Positions 35,382 to 44,799 of a DNA stretch of 64,000 bases are shown piece by piece. The stretch lies in the NCBI RefSeq assembly GCF_023156535.1, contig NZ_JALNMH010000001.1:496001-560000 (forward strand). Direction: 5' to 3'. Below the pieces are notes generated by a model, which was not told the origin of the DNA, ran no database searches, and saw only the letters and a list, made by a program, of their open reading frames with translations. Every line of letters starts with the position of its first letter. The stretch's first letter is position 1. A program made the translations under genes and the position numbers. This DNA comes from Pseudomarimonas salicorniae. GTDB lineage: Bacteria; Pseudomonadota; Gammaproteobacteria; Xanthomonadales; Xanthomonadaceae.

Positions 35382-36746
35382 ATGACCGCAGATACCGGCG
35401 CGCCGCGACTGCTACGCGAGTGCCGCGCCACCTTCACGCTTGCCCTGCCGCTGGTCCTCGGCCAGCTCGCCGCGGTCGCCATGAACGTGGTCGACAGCGT
35501 GCTGGCCGGCCATCACGGCGCGCTGACCCTGGCCGGCGTGGCCGTCGGCAGCGCGCTGTGGTCGGTGGTGATCCTGTTGCTGCTCGGCATCCTGATGGCG
35601 ATCCCGCCCTCGGTCAGCCAGCTCGACGGGGCCGGCAAGCGTGCCGAGATCGCGCCGCTGTTCCGCCAGGCGCTCTGGCTCGGGCTCGCCATCAGCCTTG
35701 CCTTGCTCGGCCTGGTCCAGTTCAACGGCCTGCTGCTGCCCCTGCTCGGCATCGCCGAGGACGTGCGCCCGGGCGCCAGCGCCTTCCTCGGGGCGGTGGC
35801 CTGGGGTGCGCCAGCGCTGGCCGTGCACTTCTGCTGCCGCTACCTGAGCGAGGGCGTCGGCCGCACCCGCCCGACCATGGTGTTCGGCATCGCCGGCCTG
35901 ATCCTGCTGGTGCCGCTCGGCTACTGGCTGATGCATGGCGGCCTCGGCCTGCCCGGCTATGGCGCGGCCGGCCTTGGCGCTGCCACCGCGATCATCCTCT
36001 GGCTGCAGGCGGTCGGCTTCCTCTACTGGCTGCACCGCGGTCCGGCCTATCGCGACCTCGGCCTGTTCGCCCGCTTCGAGGGGCCCGATCGCGCCCTGCT
36101 CGCACAGCTGCTGCGGCTCGGCCTGCCGCTGGGCGTGGCGGTGATGATGGAGGGCCTGCTGTTCGTCGCCTCGGCCCTGGTCATCGGCGGCATGGGCGCG
36201 CTGGCGGTGGCCGCGCACCAGATCGCGATCAACATCGCCTCGGTGCTGTTCATGGTGCCGCTGGGCGTGGCCATGGCAACCACGGTGCGGGTCGGCTTCG
36301 CCGCCGGCGGGCGCAACGCCGAGGGCGTTCGCTGGGCCTGCCGGGCCGGCTTTGCGATCACCGTGGTCACCCAGCTGTTTGCGGCCGCGATCCTGATCGG
36401 CCTTGGCACCGAGATCGCCGCGCTCTACACCCGCGAGGCGGCAGTGCTGGTCGCTGTCGCCCCGCTGCTCTGGCTGGCCGCCGCCTTCCAGCTCTCCGAT
36501 GGCTTCCAGGTCGCCGCTGCCGGCTGCCTGCGCGGGCTGAAGGACACCCGCATGCCGATGCTGATCACCGCCTTCGCCTACTGGGGCGTCGGCATGCCGG
36601 CCGGGATCTGGTTCGCCTTCGGCTACGAACGGGGTGCGCCCGGCATGTGGGCGGGGCTGGTTTCCGGACTGACCGTGGCCGCCCTGCTGCTCGGCGGCCG
36701 ACTGCGCCGCCTGCTGCGCCGCGGTGAGTTCGCCGTGCAGGGCTGA
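35382..36746 (+). CDS. MATE family efflux transporter
   Basis: This is a 454-residue multidrug/toxin exporter of the NorM type, driven by H+ or Na+. About twelve membrane segments are visible in two halves, beginning with ALPLVLGQLAAVAMNVVDSV (the family's conserved Q and D positions are present) and a second half starting at LPLGVAVMMEGLLFVASALV. The ATG at 35382 is preferred over an in-frame TTG at 35364. It is divergent from the DUF3667 gene across about 40 bases. Confidence 0.92.
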   Translation: MTADTGAPRLLRECRATFTLALPLVLGQLAAVAMNVVDSVLAGHHGALTLAGVAVGSALWSVVILLLLGILMAIPPSVSQLDGAGKRAEIAPLFRQALWLGLAISLALLGLVQFNGLLLPLLGIAEDVRPGASAFLGAVAWGAPALAVHFCCRYLSEGVGRTRPTMVFGIAGLILLVPLGYWLMHGGLGLPGYGAAGLGAATAIILWLQAVGFLYWLHRGPAYRDLGLFARFEGPDRALLAQLLRLGLPLGVAVMMEGLLFVASALVIGGMGALAVAAHQIAINIASVLFMVPLGVAMATTVRVGFAAGGRNAEGVRWACRAGFAITVVTQLFAAAILIGLGTEIAALYTREAAVLVAVAPLLWLAAAFQLSDGFQVAAAGCLRGLKDTRMPMLITAFAYWGVGMPAGIWFAFGYERGAPGMWAGLVSGLTVAALLLGGRLRRLLRRGEFAVQG

Positions 36747-36828
36747 GCGGCCCGCCGCGGCTTTCGGCACACGGAGCCTTGCGCCGGGTCACGTATGCTT
36801 GAGGGTCTGTCGTAGCACGTGAATACCG

Positions 36829-38688
36829 ATGAACCAGCCTGCCCGCAAACCCTTCTTTCTCTGGCGCCTGATCCGCGGATTCTGGGACGCACTCAACTTC
36901 GGCCGTCGGCTGGTGCTCAACCTGCTGTTCGTGCTCCTGCTGGTGATCTTCCTCGCCGCCCTGTTCCAGTCGGCGCCGGTGCTGCAGCCGCAGACCGCTC
37001 TGGTGCTCGCCCCGAACGGCGTGCTGGTCGAGCAGTACAGCGCCGCGCCCTTCGAGCGCGCGGTCGGCAAGCTGACCGGAGATGGCGTGCCCGAGGTCCA
37101 GCTGCGCGACCTGCTGCGGGCCATCGACGCCGCCGCCAAGGACTCGCGCATCGACCGCATCGTGCTGCGGCCGGACACCCTGATGGGCGCCGGCTTTGCC
37201 AGCCTGCGCGAGGTCGGCGAGGCCCTGCGCCGCTTCCGTGAGTCGGGCAAGGAGGTCATCGCCTATGCCGACTTCATGGAGCAGCGGCAGTACTACCTCG
37301 CCGCCCAGGCCGACGAGATCTATCTGCATCCGGAGGGGATGTTCTGGCTCGAGGGCCTGGCCCGCTACCGCACCTACTATCGCGAGGCGATCGAGGACAA
37401 GCTCAAGGCCAAGGTCCACCTGTTCCGCGCCGGCAGTTTCAAGGCCTTCGGCGAGCCCTTCGTGCGCGACAGCGCCTCGCCCGAGGCGCTGGAGGCCGAC
37501 CGGGTCTGGATGGGCGATATCTGGCAGCGTTATCTCACCGAGATCGCCGAGGCACGCGGACTCGACGCCGCAGCCCTGCAGGCGGCCATCGACAGCTCGG
37601 CGGACCAGCTGGAAGCCGCCGGCGGCGACTTCGCGGCGCTGGCCGAGACCCGCGGCCTGGTCGACGAGCGGATCACCCCGGACCAGCTCGAAGCGCGCCT
37701 GATCCAACGCGGTGTGGAAGACGAGGACAGCTTCCGCCAGGTCGACTTCGGCGATTACCTGGCCCTGATCGATCGCGAGAAGCTGCCCATCGACGTGCGG
37801 CCGCAGGTCGCCGTGGTCATCGCCGAGGGCGAGATCGTCGACGGCGAGCAGCCGCCCGGCACGATCGGTGGCGAATCGACTGCTGCCCTGCTGCGCGCCG
37901 CCCACGACGACGAGGAGATCCGCGCCGTGGTGCTGCGGATCAACTCGCCGGGCGGCAGCGCCTTTGCCTCCGAGATCATCCGCCGCGAACTCGACCTGCT
38001 GCGCGAAGCCGGCAAGCCGGTGGTGGCCTCGATGGGCGACGTTGCCGCCTCGGGCGGCTACTGGATCACCCTCGGCGCCGACCAGGTGCTCGCCGACCCC
38101 AGCACCATCACCGGCTCGATCGGCGTGTTCGGGATGATCCCGACTTTCCCCGAGACGCTGGAATCGATCGGCGTGCGCGTCGACGGCATCGGCACCACGG
38201 CGATCGCCGGCGCGCTGGATCCGCGCCGCCCGCTGGACCCGCAGGTCGGGCGGATGATCCAGGCCTCGGTCGACAAGATCTACCGCGACTTCATCGCGCG
38301 CACCGCGGAGTTCCGCGAGATGCCGCCGGAGTCGGTGGACGAGGTGGCCCAGGGGCGCGTCTGGAGTGGCGCACAGGCGCTCGAGCACGGCCTGGTCGAC
38401 CGCATGGGCGGACTGGGCGATGCGCTGGCCGAGGCGGCCGAGCGCGCCGGCCTCGCCGAGCCCGACTACCAGGTGCGCTACATCGAGCCGGAGCTGGACC
38501 CCTGGCAGCAGTTCTTCGCCGACATGAACCGCGAGAACGCGATGCTGCGCGGCGCCGCCCAGCTCGGCCTCCTGCCCGTACTCGCCGAGCCGCGCACGGC
38601 CTCCGAGCTGCGGCCCTGGCTGCGCTGGATCATCGAGCCGGGCCGGCCGCCCCTGCGCGCGGCGGCGCACTGCCTGTGCGGGCTGTAG
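36829..38688 (+). CDS. sppA: signal peptide peptidase SppA, 67-kDa type
   Basis: This is a 619-residue membrane-anchored serine protease that degrades cleaved signal peptides at the periplasmic face. One N-terminal membrane segment (LVLNLLFVLLLVIFLAALF) precedes two tandem S49 domains. The catalytic dyad is split between them: Lys205 in FRAGSFKAFGEP and Ser408 in DVAASGGYWIT, almost exactly the E. coli positions (209/409). Length matches the long Gram-negative form. The last 20 residues are Pro/Ala-rich with two Cys and not conserved. Confidence 0.95.
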   Translation: MNQPARKPFFLWRLIRGFWDALNFGRRLVLNLLFVLLLVIFLAALFQSAPVLQPQTALVLAPNGVLVEQYSAAPFERAVGKLTGDGVPEVQLRDLLRAIDAAAKDSRIDRIVLRPDTLMGAGFASLREVGEALRRFRESGKEVIAYADFMEQRQYYLAAQADEIYLHPEGMFWLEGLARYRTYYREAIEDKLKAKVHLFRAGSFKAFGEPFVRDSASPEALEADRVWMGDIWQRYLTEIAEARGLDAAALQAAIDSSADQLEAAGGDFAALAETRGLVDERITPDQLEARLIQRGVEDEDSFRQVDFGDYLALIDREKLPIDVRPQVAVVIAEGEIVDGEQPPGTIGGESTAALLRAAHDDEEIRAVVLRINSPGGSAFASEIIRRELDLLREAGKPVVASMGDVAASGGYWITLGADQVLADPSTITGSIGVFGMIPTFPETLESIGVRVDGIGTTAIAGALDPRRPLDPQVGRMIQASVDKIYRDFIARTAEFREMPPESVDEVAQGRVWSGAQALEHGLVDRMGGLGDALAEAAERAGLAEPDYQVRYIEPELDPWQQFFADMNRENAMLRGAAQLGLLPVLAEPRTASELRPWLRWIIEPGRPPLRAAAHCLCGL

Positions 38689-38698
38689 GACTCCCGGG

Positions 38699-38914
38699 CT
38701 AGTCCTCCGGGCCCTCGGCCGGCGGCTCCGCCGCGTCGAGGGCCCCATCCACCCGTCCCTGCGCTTTGAGCATGTCGGCCTCGACGGCCTTGGCGCGCTG
38801 CTGGGGTTCCTCTATGGTCCGCTTCAGCGCCTGATCGCGATCGTCCGGCGGCGGAGGCGGCTCGGCGCAGCCGCTCAGAAGGACGAGCAGGGACAGGCAG
38901 ACGATGACGCGCAT
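38699..38914 (-). CDS. small lipoprotein
   Basis: This is a 71-residue predicted lipoprotein. A signal peptide ends in the lipobox LLSGC ([18 protein letters not shown]), followed by a Pro-rich stretch, a charged helix ([20 protein letters not shown]) and an acidic tail. No family is recognised. It is convergent with sppA (11 bases between stops) and divergent from the SDR gene. Confidence 0.7.
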   Translation of the reverse strand: MRVIVCLSLLVLLSGCAEPPPPPDDRDQALKRTIEEPQQRAKAVEADMLKAQGRVDGALDAAEPPAEGPED

Positions 38915-38978
38915 GCTGGGTTGCTTGGCGGTGGACCGTCACCAGTCTGGACCAGGCGCAGCCCGAGGAGCGAAACGC

Positions 38979-39749
38979 ATGTCACGCTGGCGACTGGACG
39001 GACAGGTAGCGCTGATCAGCGGCGGCAGCGCCGGAATCGGCGCGGCGATCGCCGCCGAGCTGCTCGGCCTTGGCGCCGACGTCCGCCTGGTGGCGCGCGA
39101 CGAGGATGCACTGGGCCAGACCTGCGACGAGCTGCAGGACGCGCATCCCGAGCGCGAGGTGCTGAGCTTCGCCGCCGACCTCGCCGATGCCGAGCAGCGC
39201 GCCGAGGTGTTCGACTGGCTGGACGACCTCGACGACACCCTGCATCTGCTGGTCAACAACGTCGGCGGCAACAGCGTGCATGCCGCGGTCGACTATGCGC
39301 CGGAAGACTGGCGGGCGATCTTCGAGCTCAACGTGTTCGCCGCCTTCGATCTCTGCCGCCGCGCGCACCCGCGTCTTGCTGAACACCCCGCTTCAGCGAT
39401 CGTCAATGTCGGCTCGGTCTCGGGCGCGACGCATGTGCGCACGGGCGCGGTCTACGGTATGAGCAAGGCGGCCCTGCACCAGCTGACCCGCAACCTCGCC
39501 TGCGAGTGGGCCGACGACGGCATCCGGGTCAACGCCGTGCTGCCCTGGTACATCCGCACCCGGCGCACCTCGACGGCGCTGGCCGACCCCGACTACTACG
39601 ACGAGGTGATCGCGCGCACGCCGATGGGCCGTGTCGGCGAACCGGAAGAAGTCGCCTCCGCGGTCGCCTTCCTCTGCCTGCCCGCCTCCAGCTATGTCAC
39701 CGGCGAATGCCTGGCCGTGGACGGCGGCTTCCTCCGCTACGGATTCTGA
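38979..39749 (+). CDS. SDR family oxidoreductase, tropinone-reductase-like
   Basis: This is a 256-residue short-chain dehydrogenase. Start 38979 is favoured by GAGGAG about eight bases upstream; the frame extends 25 codons further without similarity. The cofactor motif is [11 protein letters not shown], then NNVGGN, the catalytic Ser in VNVGSVSG and Y-x-x-x-K in VYGMSKAAL. An Arg in LVARDEDAL suggests NADP(H) preference. The C-terminus [17 protein letters not shown] fits the classical group. Substrate is unknown. Confidence 0.92.
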   Translation: MSRWRLDGQVALISGGSAGIGAAIAAELLGLGADVRLVARDEDALGQTCDELQDAHPEREVLSFAADLADAEQRAEVFDWLDDLDDTLHLLVNNVGGNSVHAAVDYAPEDWRAIFELNVFAAFDLCRRAHPRLAEHPASAIVNVGSVSGATHVRTGAVYGMSKAALHQLTRNLACEWADDGIRVNAVLPWYIRTRRTSTALADPDYYDEVIARTPMGRVGEPEEVASAVAFLCLPASSYVTGECLAVDGGFLRYGF

Positions 39750-39824
39750 CCGTCGCCGCCCCTCGCCTTGCGACGACAGTTATCGTAGGGTGACGCCCCT
39801 GTAAACCGGGATGGGAGCACCAAG

Positions 39825-40799
39825 ATGGGCAAGACCTGGGCCAAGGCTTTGTGGGCAGCCGCACTGTGCGCGGGGGCGGGCATCGCCGCTGCGCAGGACG
39901 CGGTCGATCTGGGCGAGGGCTACACCCTGCTGCCGGGGCGCTTCGTCGCCGGCGAGCAGCCCGATGCCAACTCGGTGCTGATCAAGGCGCCGCAGGGCGT
40001 GATCGTCTTCGATGCCGGGCGCAGCGTGGCACACACCCAGCGCATCCTCGATCGCCTGGCGGCGGAGTCGAACGCGCCGATCCTGGTCAACAGCCATTGG
40101 CATCTGGACCACGCCGGCGGCCTCGGCGCGATCCGCAAGGCGCATCCCGGAGCGCTGCTGTTCGCCAGCGACGCGGCGATCCGAAACGTTGGCGCGCCCT
40201 ACCTTGCGGCCTACCGCGAAGAGCTGGTGGCCGGTCTGAAGAACCCCGAAGAGCCGGTGCCCGAGGACGCCAAGGCGCGCGCCGAGCTGGCACTGATCGG
40301 CGCCAGCATCGCCTTCTATCCGACCAACAACGTACCGCGCTCGCGCGATGTCGAGCTGGCTGGCCGCAGCCTGCATCTCGGTCTCGCCAGCGCGATCAGC
40401 GGCGGCGACGTCTGGCTGCGCGACGATGAAGCGGGCCTGCTTCTCGCCGGCGACCTGGTCACCCTGCCGGCACCGATGCTCGACACCGCCTGCGCCGAGA
40501 TCCTGGTTGACGACCTCAACGTGCTCTGGGCGCAGGACTTCGAACGTCTGGTGCCTGGCCACGGCCGGGTCATCGACCGCGACGAGTTCCGCATCTGGCA
40601 GCTCGCCTACGAGGACCTGCTGAAGTGCAGCAAGGGGCGCAAGTCGGCCGAAAGCTGCCGCGACGGCTGGCTGAAGGATGTGCGCAAGCTGGATCTCAGC
40701 GACGCCGACAAGGCCCTGGCCACGCAGATACTCGACCACGCCATCCCCAACCTGATCCGCGACAAAGCGGTGCAGGGCAAGTACTGCGAAGGGCGCTGA
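39825..40799 (+). CDS. exported MBL-fold metallo-hydrolase
   Basis: This is a 324-residue metallo-beta-lactamase-fold protein with a signal peptide (WAAALCAGAGIAAAQ). The metal site is NSHWHLDHAGG (H-x-H-x-DH); a further conserved Asp lies in LLLAGDLVTLP and His in VPGHGRVID. The C-terminal 80 residues are helical with several Cys (CSKGRKSAESC, KYCEGR), suggesting periplasmic disulfides. Exported relatives include quinoprotein-linked and beta-lactamase-like hydrolases; the substrate cannot be named. The 25-bp hairpin repeat follows its stop. Confidence 0.87.
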   Translation: MGKTWAKALWAAALCAGAGIAAAQDAVDLGEGYTLLPGRFVAGEQPDANSVLIKAPQGVIVFDAGRSVAHTQRILDRLAAESNAPILVNSHWHLDHAGGLGAIRKAHPGALLFASDAAIRNVGAPYLAAYREELVAGLKNPEEPVPEDAKARAELALIGASIAFYPTNNVPRSRDVELAGRSLHLGLASAISGGDVWLRDDEAGLLLAGDLVTLPAPMLDTACAEILVDDLNVLWAQDFERLVPGHGRVIDRDEFRIWQLAYEDLLKCSKGRKSAESCRDGWLKDVRKLDLSDADKALATQILDHAIPNLIRDKAVQGKYCEGR

Positions 40800-40823
40800 G
40801 GCGATCGCACACTGGCGCCCCCC

Positions 40824-40892
40824 CTGTAGGAGCCAGCTTGCTGGCGATCGTTCCTTCCGGGACGCCTATCGCCAGCAAGCTGGCTCCTACAG
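40824..40892. repeat. element C: perfect 25-bp palindromic repeat, copy 1
   Basis: Arms begin CTGTAGGAGCCAGCTTGC (40824) and pair perfectly over 25 bases with 40868-40892 around a 19-base loop. A second copy lies at 48271-48337 with a similar 19-base loop. It sits between the convergent MBL and yajQ genes, where it would also form a bidirectional transcription-stopping hairpin. Confidence 0.9.
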
Positions 40893-40916
40893 CGCTCGGG
40901 AGCAGCCAGCGGGACG

Positions 40917-41402
40917 CTAATCGCGGAAGTTGTCGAACTGCAGCGGCAACTCGAACTCGCCCTTCTTGAGCAGGGCGATGGCGGCCTGCAGGTCGTCGCG
41001 CTTCTTGCCGGTGACGCGCAGCTTGTCGCCGTTGATCTGCGCCTCGACCTTGAGCTTGGCGCCCTTGATCGCGGCGACGATCTTCTTCGCCTGGGCCTGC
41101 TCGATGCCCTGCTTGACCGTCACCGTCTGCCGGGCACCGGCGACATTGGTCTCGACGTCTCCCTCGTCGAGGCAGCGCACGTCGATGCCGCGCGCGATCA
41201 GCCGCCCGGCGAGGATCTCGCGCATCTGCTGCAGCTGGAAATCGCTCGGCGCGTGGAGCTTGATCGAGGCCTCGCCGTCCAGCTCGAAGCCGGCATCGAC
41301 GTTGCGGAAATCGAAGCGCTTGCCGAGCTCGCGGCCGGCGGTGTCGACGGCATTGCGCAACTCGTGCTTGTCGACTTCGGAAACGACATCAAAGGACGGC
41401 AT
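40917..41402 (-). CDS. yajQ: YajQ family cyclic-di-GMP-binding protein
   Basis: This is a 161-residue protein of the YajQ/DUF520 family. Hallmarks are MPSFDVVSEVDKHELRNAVD (N-terminus), the RFDFRNVDAGFEL segment and the C-terminal INGDKLRVTGKKRDDLQ followed by LPLQFDNFRD. In Xanthomonas the homologue XC_3703 binds cyclic di-GMP and acts with a LysR regulator in virulence control; that role is plausible here but not shown. Length is normal. Confidence 0.95.
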   Translation of the reverse strand: MPSFDVVSEVDKHELRNAVDTAGRELGKRFDFRNVDAGFELDGEASIKLHAPSDFQLQQMREILAGRLIARGIDVRCLDEGDVETNVAGARQTVTVKQGIEQAQAKKIVAAIKGAKLKVEAQINGDKLRVTGKKRDDLQAAIALLKKGEFELPLQFDNFRD

Positions 41403-41454
41403 GACACCCTCGCGGCAGATGGGGCCGCAAGGGTAGCAAGCCCCGGCCTCCGGA

Positions 41455-43440
41455 TCAGCCGGCGGCGCTGCGCGTGCGGTGCGGGGCCAGCTCGCGCATC
41501 AGGGTGGCCAGGTGCGGGGCCAGCGCCTCCCCGGTCATCTCGTTGACGTTCATGGTGCTGAAGTCGACCTTCTCGCGGAAGCCGGCGCTGAGCGGGCGAC
41601 GATCGCCGATCAGGTAGGAGCGCACGCTGAGATTGGCCGAGTAGAGAGTGAAGTACTCGCCGTAGGCACTCAGCTGCTGCTGGCCGATCGGGTCGGCCCG
41701 GACCACCACCAGCATGGTCGCCTCGCGGCGCAGGGCCTGCAGGATGCCCGGCAGGTCGCGGCCGGCGAGGCCGCCGACCAGTTCGGTGTCGAGCACGTCG
41801 AAGCCCTCTGCCAGCAGGCGCTCCTCGATGCGCTGCTTGGCCGTGTCGGAGAGGGCGCGGTCACCCAGCGCCACCACGGCAACCCGCGGCGGCACCGGCT
41901 TGGCGGCGGGCTTGGGCGGATCGACGCGGGCCATCTGGGCGCCCTCGCCGTCGCGCTTGGCCAGCAGGGCCTTGGCCAGCGGGCTGCGCGGCTCGGCGGC
42001 CGCAGCGGCCGGTTCGGACTGCGGACCGCTGGGCGGCAGCGACTCGGCGCCGCTGGCCGCGGTCAGTTCGCCGCGTTCGACCGCGGCGTTGCCGGCGTCT
42101 CCTGCGCTGCCCGAGGCCAGGGTGGAGAGCGTGGCGGGTCCGCTCGGCGGGGCCTCGTTCGGCACTGCCTGGGCGCTGGGCGACGGGCTGGCTGCACCGC
42201 TGGATGCGGACGCCCCCGGGCCGGCCGCCGCGTCGGCGCGGTCGTCGGGCACCGCGGCATTGGCCGGCTCGTCCGAGCGCAGCAAAAACTCACCGATCGC
42301 GCCGCGGAAGGCGAAGCCGGTCCCGACCAGCAGGACCAGAGCCGCTGCGGCCAGCCAAAGCGGGGCCTTGCTGCGTCGCGGCTGACCGGGCTCGGACTGG
42401 CGCGGCGCCTGGGCCTGCGCACCGGAGGCTGCAGTGGCCGGCGCGGGCGGCGGCGCGGCGGGCAGCGGCTGCTGCTGCGAGGGACCGGTGGCGCGCGGTA
42501 CCACGGGAGGTGGGGTCGGCACCCGCTGCGGCTGCGAGGCCGGCGTGGGTGCACCCACCACGGTGGCGTCGGTCGGCGCGGCCTTGGCCTGGCTGAGCTG
42601 GACGGTGCCGCCCCGGGCGACCAGCGGATGCGCCTGCAGTGCAGCAATCAGCGCATGGCAGTCCTGGAAGCGGTCGGCCGGCTCCTTGGCCAGCATCTTC
42701 GAGAGGATCTCCGCGGTCTGCGGATCGACATCGGCATTGAGCCCGCGGATGTCGGGGATCTCGGCCTTGACCACTTCCAGCATCAGGCCGAGGGGCGATT
42801 CGTCGGTGAACGGAAGCCGGCCGGCAAGCATCTCGTAGAGCACGATGCCGAGGGCGAAGATATCCGAGCGCTGGTCGACGGTCTTGCCCAGGCACACCTC
42901 GGGCGACAGATAGCCCGGGGTGCCGACGAACTCGCCGGTCGAGGTCAGCTTCTTGGAGAAGTCCTGGGTCGCCAGCGCGATGCCGAAGTCGGCGATCTTG
43001 ACGTGCCCGCGCGGCGTGATCATCAGGTTGCCGGGCTTGAGGTCGCGGTGGATCACGCCCTTGTCATGCGCGGTGGCCAGGCCCATCGCGGTCTGGTGCA
43101 TCAGCTTCAGCGAGTTCTCGACGCTGAGCTTGCCCTCGCGCTTGAGCAGGCCGGAGAGCGAATCGCCCTCGACGAACTCCATGGCGAAGAACGGCTGGCC
43201 GGTGGCCTCCTCGGTGCCGATGAAATAGACCTGGATGATGTGCGGGTCGTTGAGCTGGGCCATCGAGCGCGCCTCGCGCAGGAAGCGCTCGACGAGGTTT
43301 GCATCGTGGGCCAGCGAGGGCGACAGCTCCTTGATCGCAACGTAACGGTTGAGCGCCGGCTCGAAGCCCTTGTAGACCACGCCCATGCCGCCGCGGCCCA
43401 GTTCCTCGACGATTTCGTAGTGCCCCAGCTGCGTTTTCAT
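41455..43440 (-). CDS. transmembrane serine/threonine protein kinase
   Basis: This is a 661-residue Hanks-type kinase. The kinase domain is residues about 1-270: glycine loop LGRGGMGVVYKG, VAIKEL Lys, catalytic HRDLKPGN, DFGIA, and SPEVCLG in place of APE. A Pro/Ala-rich linker precedes one membrane segment near residue 375 (APLWLAAAALVLLVGTGFAF). After a second low-complexity linker, the last 145 residues form a folded extracytoplasmic domain (VAVVALGDRALSDTAKQRIE) that I cannot name; it may be the sensor. No phosphatase or substrate gene is adjacent. The start at 43440 is chosen over an upstream ATG nine codons away. Confidence 0.92.
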   Translation of the reverse strand: MKTQLGHYEIVEELGRGGMGVVYKGFEPALNRYVAIKELSPSLAHDANLVERFLREARSMAQLNDPHIIQVYFIGTEEATGQPFFAMEFVEGDSLSGLLKREGKLSVENSLKLMHQTAMGLATAHDKGVIHRDLKPGNLMITPRGHVKIADFGIALATQDFSKKLTSTGEFVGTPGYLSPEVCLGKTVDQRSDIFALGIVLYEMLAGRLPFTDESPLGLMLEVVKAEIPDIRGLNADVDPQTAEILSKMLAKEPADRFQDCHALIAALQAHPLVARGGTVQLSQAKAAPTDATVVGAPTPASQPQRVPTPPPVVPRATGPSQQQPLPAAPPPAPATAASGAQAQAPRQSEPGQPRRSKAPLWLAAAALVLLVGTGFAFRGAIGEFLLRSDEPANAAVPDDRADAAAGPGASASSGAASPSPSAQAVPNEAPPSGPATLSTLASGSAGDAGNAAVERGELTAASGAESLPPSGPQSEPAAAAAEPRSPLAKALLAKRDGEGAQMARVDPPKPAAKPVPPRVAVVALGDRALSDTAKQRIEERLLAEGFDVLDTELVGGLAGRDLPGILQALRREATMLVVVRADPIGQQQLSAYGEYFTLYSANLSVRSYLIGDRRPLSAGFREKVDFSTMNVNEMTGEALAPHLATLMRELAPHRTRSAAG

Positions 43441-43626
43441 GACCTGCCATCCAAACGGTTCACGCACCCTTCAAGGATGCTAGCACTGCTACGCCCCGGG
43501 GTCCGGTGCAGATGCGCCAGCGGCCCCCTGCATTCAGCGGACGGCAGCCCTGGGCCGCCGGGCGGCAGCTTGGGAGGCAGCGCGCGCGGCCGCTACACTC
43601 GCCGTTTTGCTGCGGGAGGCAGGAAG

Positions 43627-44742
43627 ATGGACAGGCGGGACTGGCTGCGCGCGGGCGGCATGGCGGCACTCGGAGCGGGACTGGCGGGCTGCGGCGCGGG
43701 CGATCAGCCTGCCACGGGCACAGCGCCCACGACCGATCAAAGCGTGCGCGAATGGAAGATGGTCACCACCTGGCCGGCGAACTTCCCCGGCCTCGGCTCG
43801 GGCGCGGCGCGTCTGGCCGAACTCATCACCCGCGCCAGCGGCGGCCGGATCCGGGTCAAGGTGCTGGCCGCCGGTGAGCTGGTGCCTGCCTTCGAAACCT
43901 TCGACGCGGTCAGCCGCGGCACCGCCGAACTGGGTCATGGCGCCTCCTACTACTGGAAGGGCAAGGCCGAGGCCGCACCGTTCTTCTGCGCCATTCCCTT
44001 CGGCATGAACGCGCAGGAGATGAACGGCTGGCTGGCCTACGGCGGCGGGCTCGAGCTGTGGCGCGAGCTGTATGCCCCGTTCAATCTGGTCCCATTCGCC
44101 GCCGGCAATACCGGCGTCCAGGCAGCCGGATGGTTCAACCGCGAGATCAACAGCGTCGCCGACCTTGCAGGCCTGAAGATGCGCATTCCGGGCCTCGGTG
44201 GCGAGGTGATGGCGCGGGTCGGCGCCACCCCGGTCAACCTGCCCGGTGGCGAGCTGTTCCAGGCCCTGCAGAGCGGCACCATCGATGCCGCCGAATGGGT
44301 CGGCCCCTACAACGACCTCGCCTTCGGCCTGCACCGGGTGGCGAAATACTGCTACATGCCGGGCTGGCAGGAGCCCGGGCCGACCCTCGAATGCATCGTC
44401 AACAAGACCGCTTTCGACGCCCTTCCGGACGATCTGAAGGCGATCATCGAAGCCTGCTGCCAGGCGGTGAACGATTCGATGCTGGCCGAGTACACCGCGC
44501 GCAACCGGCAGGCGATGGAGCAGCTGGTCAGCGAGCACCAGGTGCAGTTCCGCAACCTGCCGGACGGCGTGCTGGCGGCGCTCAAGCAGGCCACCGACGA
44601 GGTGCTGGCCGAGATCACCGCGCGGGACGCCTTCGCGAAGCGGGTGCATGAGTCCTATCAGGCCTTCCAGCGCCAGGTCATGGGCTGGCACCAGCGCTCG
44701 GAGCACGCCTACTACGCAAGCCGACGCGCGCTGGCCGGCTGA
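43627..44742 (+). CDS. TRAP transporter substrate-binding protein, DctP-like, orphan
   Basis: This is a 371-residue periplasmic solute-binding protein. The N-terminus carries both a twin-Arg motif (RRDWLRAGG) and a lipobox (LAGC), so Tat-dependent lipoprotein export is likely. The DctP fold is recognised by WKMVTTWPANFPGLG, GRIRVKVLAAGELVP, the Arg-bearing LAGLKMRIPGLGGEV and ELFQALQSGTIDAAEWVGPY. This resembles the DctP branch that binds 2-oxo acids or lactate. No DctQ or DctM membrane genes lie within the window. GGAGGCAGGAAG just upstream supports the start; longer upstream frames are rejected. Confidence 0.93.
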   Translation: MDRRDWLRAGGMAALGAGLAGCGAGDQPATGTAPTTDQSVREWKMVTTWPANFPGLGSGAARLAELITRASGGRIRVKVLAAGELVPAFETFDAVSRGTAELGHGASYYWKGKAEAAPFFCAIPFGMNAQEMNGWLAYGGGLELWRELYAPFNLVPFAAGNTGVQAAGWFNREINSVADLAGLKMRIPGLGGEVMARVGATPVNLPGGELFQALQSGTIDAAEWVGPYNDLAFGLHRVAKYCYMPGWQEPGPTLECIVNKTAFDALPDDLKAIIEACCQAVNDSMLAEYTARNRQAMEQLVSEHQVQFRNLPDGVLAALKQATDEVLAEITARDAFAKRVHESYQAFQRQVMGWHQRSEHAYYASRRALAG

Positions 44743-44799
44743 GCGGCCCGCCCCGGCAGCGGGGCCGGTCTGGGCGCGCGGGCACGTGGCGGCGCAGGC

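Noticed and set aside
41479-43626. A continuous plus-strand frame running through the kinase gene into the TRAP binding-protein gene
   Set aside because: It is the GC-driven shadow of the kinase gene on the opposite strand. The TRAP protein has its own ribosome site, signal and lipobox at 43627.
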